Of a stretch of DNA of 10,444 nucleotides, positions 5,647-10,444 are shown piece after piece. How positions within the stretch are numbered: position 1 is the first letter of the stretch; each line of letters starts with the position of its first letter. The translations under genes were made by a program, and so were the position numbers. Below the pieces are notes generated by a model. The model was given only the letters and a program-made list of their open reading frames with translations. It was not told the origin of the DNA and searched no databases. The DNA comes from CAZHLD01 sp964533185 (GTDB taxonomy: Bacteria > Acidobacteriota > Terriglobia > Acidiferrales > UBA7541): positions 1-10,444 of the forward strand of contig CAZHLD010000086.1 of NCBI GenBank assembly GCA_964533185.1. The letters are read 5' to 3'.

Positions 5647-6813
5647 CTAGAAGACCTGATGAGTTTCCTTCCGGGCCTGCAGAGCAATCGGCACCTGGTC
5701 GGTGATTGAAATCCCGTATCCCTCCAGCGCGACCAGCTTGCGCGGGTGGTTGGTCAGGACTCGGATTTCCTTCAGGCCCAGGTCGATCAAGATTTGCGCG
5801 CCCAGACCGCTTTCGCGCTGCACCAGGCGCTGCCGGGCCAGGTCGCGGTCGAGCTGCCCGCGCGTGTGGTAATGGATCTTCGGCAGCGCCTCACCGGGAG
5901 TAGCGGCCGACTCCACGGCAAACCCGCGGCCGGTGTGGTGCAGATAGACGAATACGCCGCGGCCTTCGGCGACAATGGCTTCGAGCGACCGTTCGATGAT
6001 CTCGTGACAGTCGCACGTCGTCGCGGCGAAGACGTCGCCGGTCAGGCAATGGGAATGCACGCGCACCAGCGGCGGCAGGCTGCCTGCAAGATCTCCACGC
6101 GCGAGAGCGATGTGCTGCTCGCTGTCCACGTCGCTCGCATAAACAATCATCCGCAGCTCGCCGTAGCGCGTGGGCAGCATGGCCTCGGCCATTCGCCGCA
6201 CGTAGCGCTCGTGCTGCATGCGGTAGCGGATCAGGTCCGCGGTGGTGACCATCTTCAAGCCGTGCGTCCGGCAGAACTCCACCAGTTGTGGCACGCGCGC
6301 CATCGTGCCATCGTCGTTCATGATTTCGCAAATCACGCCGGAAGGATTCAGCCCGGCGATGCTCGCCAGGTCCACCGATGCCTCGGTCTGCCCCGCGCGG
6401 ATGAGCACCCCGCCCCGCCGCGCGCGCAGCGGGAAGACGTGTCCGGGACGCGCCAGGTCGGCCGGGCGCGTGTTGGAGTCGATTGCCGCCAGTATGGTAA
6501 TGGCCCGGTCAGCGGCGCTGATCCCGGTCGTAACGCCCCGGCGGGCGTCGATGGCTTCGCAGAAGGCCGTGCCATAGGCCGAGGTGTTCAGCGGCGACAT
6601 CAACGGAAGGTTCAGCTCGTCGCAGCGCTCCTCGGTCAGCGCCAGACAGATCAGGCCGCGCCCGTGCTTGGCCATGAAGTTGATGGCCTCGGGCGTGACC
6701 TTCTCGGCGGCCATGGTCAGGTCGCCTTCGTTTTCGCGGTCGGCGTCGTCCACCAGGACGATCATCCGCCCCTGACGGATTTCGGCCACTGCCTCTTCGA
6801 TGGTGGAGAACAT
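5647..6813 (-). CDS. ribBA: RibBA: DHBP synthase fused to a divergent GTP cyclohydrolase II domain
   Basis: This 388-residue fusion acts at the start of riboflavin synthesis. Residues 1-~200 are 3,4-dihydroxy-2-butanone 4-phosphate synthase, which makes the four-carbon unit from ribulose 5-phosphate: DADRENEGD (23-31), DARRGVTTGISAADR (89-103), PGHVFPL (His125) and EIMNDDGTMAR. The common GHTEA metal site reads GQTEA (Gln142). Residues ~205-380 are GTP cyclohydrolase II-like: the zinc cysteines HCLTGDVFAATTCDC (Cys256, Cys267, Cys269) and the LTNHPRKLVALEGYGI end are kept. The segment between GRG (295-297) and GLGAQIL (336-342) does not resemble the usual EGRGIGL..RAYALQ..PADLRDY stretch, so this activity is doubtful. 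The ATG is 1 nt from the PiT1 stop with only a weak AAGG before it, so translation is probably coupled. A fragment of a second copy lies at 7894-8024. Confidence 0.93.
   Translation of the reverse strand: MFSTIEEAVAEIRQGRMIVLVDDADRENEGDLTMAAEKVTPEAINFMAKHGRGLICLALTEERCDELNLPLMSPLNTSAYGTAFCEAIDARRGVTTGISAADRAITILAAIDSNTRPADLARPGHVFPLRARRGGVLIRAGQTEASVDLASIAGLNPSGVICEIMNDDGTMARVPQLVEFCRTHGLKMVTTADLIRYRMQHERYVRRMAEAMLPTRYGELRMIVYASDVDSEQHIALARGDLAGSLPPLVRVHSHCLTGDVFAATTCDCHEIIERSLEAIVAEGRGVFVYLHHTGRGFAVESAATPGEALPKIHYHTRGQLDRDLARQRLVQRESGLGAQILIDLGLKEIRVLTNHPRKLVALEGYGISITDQVPIALQARKETHQVF
6683..6813 (-). repeat. Direct repeat copy A (5' end of ribBA)
   Basis: This 131-bp segment pairs without gaps with 7894-8024 at an offset of 1,211 bp. 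Over 6683-6774, 91 of 92 bases match (the one difference is at 6709). Over 6775-6813, only 27 of 39 match. The two direct repeats bracket PiT1 and the junction with the ribB fragment. Confidence 0.95.
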
Positions 6814-6814
6814 T

Positions 6815-7816
6815 TCAGATGACCTTCAGCAGCAAGTGTAGCAAGGCATAGAAGCCCGCAGCAATCATGGCAGCGCCCGGGATGGTCAGCACCCAGGCCC
6901 ACATGATACTCCGCGTTACTCCCCAGCGCACCGCCGTCAGCCGTCTCGATGCACCGACACCCACGATGCAGCCCGTAATCGTGTGCGTCGTGCTCACCGG
7001 TATCCCGTAATGTGCCGTTCCGATCAGAGTCAATGAGCCGGCCGTTTCGGCGGCAAATCCGCCAAAGGGGTTGAGCTTGGTGATGCGCTGGCCCATGGTT
7101 TTTACGATGCGCCATCCGCCGGCCATTGTGCCGCCCGCAATGGCCAGATGGCAGGACAGGATCACCCAGAACGGCACTTCATAGGCAGGCAGCGCTCCCG
7201 CAGTGACCATGGCCGCGGTGATGATTCCCATTCCTTTCTGCGCGTCGTTCGTGCCGTGCCCGAGACTGTAACCGGCAGCAGATACGAGTTGGAGACGACG
7301 GAACCATCGGTCCACTCGCTGCGGCGCAGACTTCCGCACGATCCAGCTGGTGGCCACCGTCACCGCCATTGCCACAAACATGCCCAGGAAAGGCGCGACG
7401 AAGATGAAAACCACGGGCCTCACCCATCCGGACACGATGATGGCGGAAAAGCCGGCCTTCACCACGGCCGCTCCCCCGTAGCCGCCCATCAGCGCGTGTG
7501 AAGAGCTGGTGGGCAGCCCCAGCGTGAGGGTGACGAGGTTCCAGAGGATTGCGCCCACCAGACCGCTCAGGATCACCCACTGGTCTATCATCTCCAGCCG
7601 CACCAGCCCCTTTCCGATCGTCTTTGCGACGGCCGTGCCAAACGCAAACGCGGCCACGAAGTTCCAGAACGCCGCCCAGGCCACTGCCGGCATGGGGGAG
7701 AGCACCCGCGTGGAGACAATCGTGGCGATCGAGTTGGCCGCGTCGTGCCAGCCATTGGAGAACTCGAAGAGCAGGGTCATCGCAACGGTCAGCAGAAGCA
7801 GATGGAAGCCATCCAA
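6815..7816 (-). CDS. PiT family inorganic phosphate permease (copy 1)
   Basis: This 333-residue membrane protein belongs to the PiT family, which imports phosphate (often as metal-phosphate) by cation symport. It is built of two inverted halves. The first has FSNGWHDAANSIAT (19-32) and GLPTSSSHAL (100-109). The second has GHGTNDAQKGMG (186-197) and GIPVSTTHTITG (271-282). About 8-10 hydrophobic segments are visible. It has the short form of ~330 residues seen in Bacillus and archaea rather than the ~500 of E. coli PitA. The start is TTG at 7816: AGGAG lies 7 nt before it, and the next in-frame ATG (residue 13) would cut the first membrane helix. Its stop is 1 nt before ribBA. It lies inside a 1,211-bp unit bounded by partial ribB copies, so it may be a later arrival in this operon. 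Confidence 0.93.
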   Translation of the reverse strand: MDGFHLLLLTVAMTLLFEFSNGWHDAANSIATIVSTRVLSPMPAVAWAAFWNFVAAFAFGTAVAKTIGKGLVRLEMIDQWVILSGLVGAILWNLVTLTLGLPTSSSHALMGGYGGAAVVKAGFSAIIVSGWVRPVVFIFVAPFLGMFVAMAVTVATSWIVRKSAPQRVDRWFRRLQLVSAAGYSLGHGTNDAQKGMGIITAAMVTAGALPAYEVPFWVILSCHLAIAGGTMAGGWRIVKTMGQRITKLNPFGGFAAETAGSLTLIGTAHYGIPVSTTHTITGCIVGVGASRRLTAVRWGVTRSIMWAWVLTIPGAAMIAAGFYALLHLLLKVI

Positions 7817-7874
7817 GGGTTCACTCCTGGTATCCGGTGAGCATCCCGGGGCGCTGCCCGGCTGCGGTGGTACG

Positions 7875-8024
7875 TCAGGCGTTCTTCAGGGATATGGCCT
7901 CGGGCGTGACCTTCTCGGCTGCCATGGTCAGGTCGCCTTCGTTTTCGCGGTCGGCGTCGTCCACCAGGACGATCATCCGCCCCTGCTGAATTTCGGCGAG
8001 CGCTTCTTCAACGGTTGCAAACAT
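7875..8024 (-). pseudogene. Truncated ribB/ribBA 5' fragment
   Basis: The reading frame starting at the ATG at 8024 encodes 44 residues of a DHBP synthase N-terminus (MFATVEEALAEIQQG through VDDADRENEGD to VTPEAI). It then runs into SLKNA and a stop, so it has lost about 340 of the 388 residues of RibBA. GGAGAG lies about 5 nt before the ATG, a better ribosome site than that of intact ribBA. The DNA at 7894-8024 aligns without gaps to 6683-6813. The distal 30 codons are almost identical even at silent sites, while the first 13 codons differ at 12 bases and 4 residues. It cannot be catalytic: it ends well before the second half of the active site. It may still be translated and help couple PiT2 to PiT1. 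It is probably the relic of an ancestral ribBA that followed PiT2. Confidence 0.92.
7894..8024 (-). repeat. Direct repeat copy B (ribB fragment)
   Basis: This is the partner of the segment at 6683-6813 in the same orientation and of equal length, with no gaps and 118 of 131 bases matching. Similarity ends abruptly at 7894, which marks a rearrangement junction. The sequence beyond it (7817-7893) carries the ribosome site of PiT1 and is unlike ribBA. Confidence 0.95.
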
Positions 8025-8062
8025 GGTTGCTCTCCGAGGCATTCTCTCAGCCCCGTTGGCCA

Positions 8063-8079
8063 ATTATAGACGCTGTCTA
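8063..8079 (-). promoter_or_regulatory. Consensus -10 box beside a 13-bp inverted repeat after PiT2
   Basis: On the minus strand a perfect TATAAT (8068-8063) begins 9 nt after the PiT2 stop codon. Plus-strand bases 8067-8079 are the perfect inverted repeat TAGAC-GCT-GTCTA, which covers the PiT2 stop and overlaps the edge of the -10. No good -35 is visible at 16-19 nt. If real, this would be an internal promoter for the ribB fragment, PiT1 and ribBA, possibly with an operator or activator site. It may be the old promoter of the ancestral ribBA. Confidence 0.35.
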
Positions 8080-9078
8080 AGGCCCCCAAAAGTAGATAAC
8101 GAGTTTGGTGACCGTCCACGCGATCAATGCGGAGGCGGGAAAGGTCAGGATCCAGGCGATTACGATTTCACGGCCCACGCCCCAGCGTACGGCCGAGAGC
8201 CGCTTCGTCGCCCCGACCCCCATAATCGCCGTGTTAATTGTGTGCGTCGTGCTGAGTGGAATACCAAAGGCAGAGGCCAGCTGGATGGTAAGCGCAGCAC
8301 TGGTCTCCGCACAGAAGCCCTGCACCGGTTCGAGTTTGGTCAGCCGCAAGCCCATCGTGCGGATGATCTTCCAGCCGCCTACTGCCGTGCCGAGTCCCAT
8401 CGTGATCGCGCACACTATGATCACCCAGTTGGGGATGAAAAACTCCTTTTGAAATCCACCGAGCATCAGCGTGAGCGCGAAAACCCCGATGAACTTCTGG
8501 CCGTCGTTGTTTCCATGGCCGTAGGCCATGAAGGCGGAAGAGAGAATCTGCAGTTTGCCAAAGGTGTTGCGTACTGTACGAGGGCGGGACCGGAAGAACA
8601 ACCGATAAATCAACAGCATGATCAGCAGCCCGCCGCCGAAACCGAGGAAGGTGGAAAAGAGCAAACCGACCAATACCTTTTTCCAGCCCTCCCACAGCAA
8701 TGCGGAAGCACCAGCTGAGGCAAAGGCAGCGCCGGTCAGACCTGCCACCAGCCCGTGGCTTTCGCTCGTTGGAAGGCCGCGCCACCAGGCCAGCGTGCTC
8801 CAAACGACGATTCCCACCATGGCCCCGGCAATCGTAGGCAAACCGATGGCCTCCGCTTTGACAAACCCCTTGCCGATGGTCCGAGCGACAGCCAGGCCAG
8901 AGAACGCACCAGCGATGTTCAGTGTGGTGGCCATCAGCAGTGCAGTGCCTGGCCGCAGGACCCGGGTCGAGACAACCGTTGCAATGGCGTTCGGTGCGTC
9001 CGTCCAGCCGTTGACAAATTCTGCGGCCAGCACCAGGGCCAGCACCAACACAGAGGCGGCATTGAGTTCGCTCATCAC
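8077..9078 (-). CDS. PiT family inorganic phosphate permease (copy 2)
   Basis: This is a 333-residue PiT permease. Its signatures are FVNGWTDAPNAIAT (21-34), GLPTSESHGL (101-110), YGHGNNDGQKFIGV (186-199) and GIPLSTTHTINTAI (272-285). The inverted-repeat membrane topology is the same as in copy 1, but the sequence differs clearly, so the pair is not a recent duplication. It lies directly after the DUF47/PhoU-like gene, the standard partner of short PiT transporters. The start is either GTG at 9078 or ATG at 9075: AGGAG is 9 and 12 nt upstream respectively, and the two give proteins differing by one residue. Downstream, the ribB fragment starts 52 bp after the stop. The predicted role is low-affinity phosphate uptake at the cytoplasmic membrane. 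Divergence between the two copies suggests different affinities or substrates, which the sequence cannot show. Confidence 0.93.
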   Translation of the reverse strand: MMSELNAASVLVLALVLAAEFVNGWTDAPNAIATVVSTRVLRPGTALLMATTLNIAGAFSGLAVARTIGKGFVKAEAIGLPTIAGAMVGIVVWSTLAWWRGLPTSESHGLVAGLTGAAFASAGASALLWEGWKKVLVGLLFSTFLGFGGGLLIMLLIYRLFFRSRPRTVRNTFGKLQILSSAFMAYGHGNNDGQKFIGVFALTLMLGGFQKEFFIPNWVIIVCAITMGLGTAVGGWKIIRTMGLRLTKLEPVQGFCAETSAALTIQLASAFGIPLSTTHTINTAIMGVGATKRLSAVRWGVGREIVIAWILTFPASALIAWTVTKLVIYFWGP

Positions 9079-9150
9079 CGATGGATTCTCCTGGGCCTAG
9101 GAGGGCTTTTCACAGGGAATGTCGAAAGCAAAGTGGGAAAGTAGCAGAGC

Positions 9151-9777
9151 CTAGCCGCTCTTGAGCACGACCGATTCCAGCACGTTGGCCACGTCTTCGC
9201 ACTTGTCCGTGGACGTCTCGATCGCCTCGATGATCTCTTTCCACTTGATAATCTGAATCGGGTCCTTCTCCTCATCGAAGAGCTGCGCAATCAGGCTGCG
9301 GCACAATCGATCGCCATCGTTCTCCAGCCGGTTGATTTCAACGCAGAACTCAAGGACACGATCGTGTTTCTCGAGCTCGCGGACTGCGGAGACAACCATC
9401 CCGGTCGCCTCGTGCAAGGTCCTGGCCAGGCCGGCCACCCCCGGACGAATCGTATGCACCCGGTAGGTCACCAGACGGCTGGCTGCAGCGTCAATCAGGT
9501 CCACGACGTCGTCGATCTTGCTGGCCAACTCGTGGATATCTTCTCGATCCAGAGGCGTAATGAACGTCTGGTTCAAACGGGTCATCAGGGCGTGGGTCAT
9601 GTTGTCGCCCTTGTGCTCAAGCGCCTTGATGGCCCCCGCCTGGATTTCCGGGTCGGTGTAATTCTCCAGCATGTGCACCAGCGCTTGCGAACCGGCGTGG
9701 ATGTTTTCCGCCAGCTCTACGAACGTATCAAAAAAACTCGCGTCTTTCGGCAAGATGCGGCTCATCAGTCCTGGCAT
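9151..9777 (-). CDS. DUF47/PhoU-like phosphate-transport accessory protein
   Basis: This 208-residue, all-helical PhoU-like protein is of the DUF47 (TIGR00153) type. The segment FITPLDREDIHELASKIDDVVDLIDAAA is a family hallmark, and acidic repeats (EHKGDNMTH, EINRLENDGDRL, TSTDKCEDVANVLE) are the expected metal-cluster ligands of the two three-helix halves. Such proteins are encoded next to PiT transporters and are thought to control phosphate flux. The reading frame is open upstream to 9870, but the true start is the ATG at 9777. GAGGAG lies 10 nt before it, a promoter lies inside the would-be extension, and the protein then begins MPGLMSRILPKDASFF at the family's usual length. PiT2 follows after 72 bp. 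It is the first gene of the phosphate/ribBA operon. Confidence 0.93.
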   Translation of the reverse strand: MPGLMSRILPKDASFFDTFVELAENIHAGSQALVHMLENYTDPEIQAGAIKALEHKGDNMTHALMTRLNQTFITPLDREDIHELASKIDDVVDLIDAAASRLVTYRVHTIRPGVAGLARTLHEATGMVVSAVRELEKHDRVLEFCVEINRLENDGDRLCRSLIAQLFDEEKDPIQIIKWKEIIEAIETSTDKCEDVANVLESVVLKSG

Positions 9778-9817
9778 GATTTCGATACTCCTCGGAGCTG
9801 GGCTGGATTGCGCCGAG

Positions 9818-9846
9818 ACTATATCAATGCGTAGCCAGTCGGGCAA
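9818..9846 (-). promoter_or_regulatory. Candidate sigma-70 promoter of the DUF47-PiT-ribBA operon
   Basis: On the minus strand TTGCCC (-35, 9846-9841), a 17-nt spacer and TATAGT (-10, 9823-9818) predict transcription starting near 9811, with a leader of about 34 nt before the ATG at 9777. I see no Pho-box-like direct repeat upstream of it. Confidence 0.5.
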
Positions 9847-9874
9847 GCTCTCCCGCACAGTCTGTTCCACGCTT

Positions 9875-9908
9875 AAAACAAAAAGGGCGACCCGTGAATG
9901 GGCCGCCC
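9875..9908 (-). terminator. Intrinsic terminator of groEL
   Basis: On the minus strand GGGCGGCCC (9908-9900) pairs with GGGTCGCCC (9893-9885), a 9-bp stem with one mismatch around a 6-nt loop. TTTTTGTTTT (9884-9875) follows. It lies about 80 bp after the groEL stop and upstream of the DUF47 promoter, so it insulates the two transcription units. Confidence 0.85.
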
Positions 9909-9952
9909 CTCTTTCTTGTCTGACTTGAGTAGGTCGGCAGGAGGCCGGCTTC

Positions 9953-9980
9953 TAACCTCCAACCTCCATCCTCCAACCAC
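9953..9980 (-). repeat. Heptad tandem repeat, G-rich on the transcribed strand
   Basis: There are four 7-nt units in the groEL 3' region: TAACCTC, CAACCTC, CATCCTC and CAACCAC (plus-strand reading). The minus-strand (mRNA-sense) copy is a run of GG pairs spaced by 1-3 nt, which could form a two-layer G-quadruplex. It sits between the stop codon and the terminator. Confidence 0.6.
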
Positions 9981-9986
9981 CGTTCT

Positions 9987-10444
<458 letters not shown>

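Noticed and set aside
5746..6822. 358-residue plus-strand open frame across ribBA
   Set aside because: It is the exact antisense of a well-supported RibBA, with composition typical of a complementary-strand shadow and no ribosome site seen.
7509..8069. Plus-strand frame of 186 residues spanning PiT1 and the ribB fragment
   Set aside because: It contains an antisense version of the ribB repeat (shared with the antisense of ribBA), which makes it look conserved, but that only reflects the DNA duplication.
9847..9874. Pho box upstream of the DUF47 operon
   Set aside because: I looked for spaced CTGTCAT-like direct repeats upstream of the -35 and saw none convincing.

Overview
The window comes from a GC-rich bacterial chromosome. 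I infer Acidobacteriota (Terriglobia-like) with moderate confidence. The reasons are the style of the secreted mini-cupin and the divergent RibBA, and a copy near the left end of a 'TCATTCTGAGGAGCGAAGCG'-type dispersed repeat that I remember from such genomes. No sequence search was possible. The ordinary gene space is almost all on the minus strand.

Left end (1-1520), a low-density accessory patch. It holds a dispersed-repeat copy and a transposon-end-like sequence next to a methyltransferase gene cut down to its N-terminal dimerisation domain (promoter and ribosome site look intact). A gap follows with a possible 32-residue CPKC mini-ORF, then the only convincing plus-strand gene, a secreted cupin (860-1249). 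A structured 274-bp gap with no gene closes the patch.

Centre (1524-5499, minus). This is a tightly packed operon: a Rossmann/DUF2520 oxidoreductase-like protein overlaps by 4 bp a catalytic M16 zinc peptidase, which overlaps by 1 bp an inactive M16 partner. A secreted ComEA-type helix-hairpin-helix protein follows. The two M16 genes have complementary active-site features and probably form a heterodimer.

Right centre (5647-9777, minus). This is a phosphate-uptake cluster ending in a riboflavin gene: DUF47/PhoU-like protein, PiT permease 2, a truncated ribB 5' fragment, PiT permease 1, then full-length ribBA. The fragment at 7894-8024 matches the 5' end of ribBA (6683-6813) without gaps. The distal 92 nt are 91/92 identical, but the 39 nt at the start codon are only 27/39 identical. 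The two copies lie 1,211 bp apart and bracket PiT1 exactly. Recombination between them would excise PiT1 and leave an intact ribBA behind PiT2. This mosaic scar is the most informative feature of the window. The RibBA protein is also unusual: its GTP cyclohydrolase II half keeps the zinc cysteines but has lost much of the usual catalytic segment.

Right end (9875-10444, minus). The 3' end of groEL is followed by a G-rich heptad repeat and a clear intrinsic terminator. The promoter of the DUF47-led operon lies just downstream.

I see no CRISPR array, tRNA, rRNA, toxin-antitoxin pair or defence system, and no wholly unknown multi-gene system.
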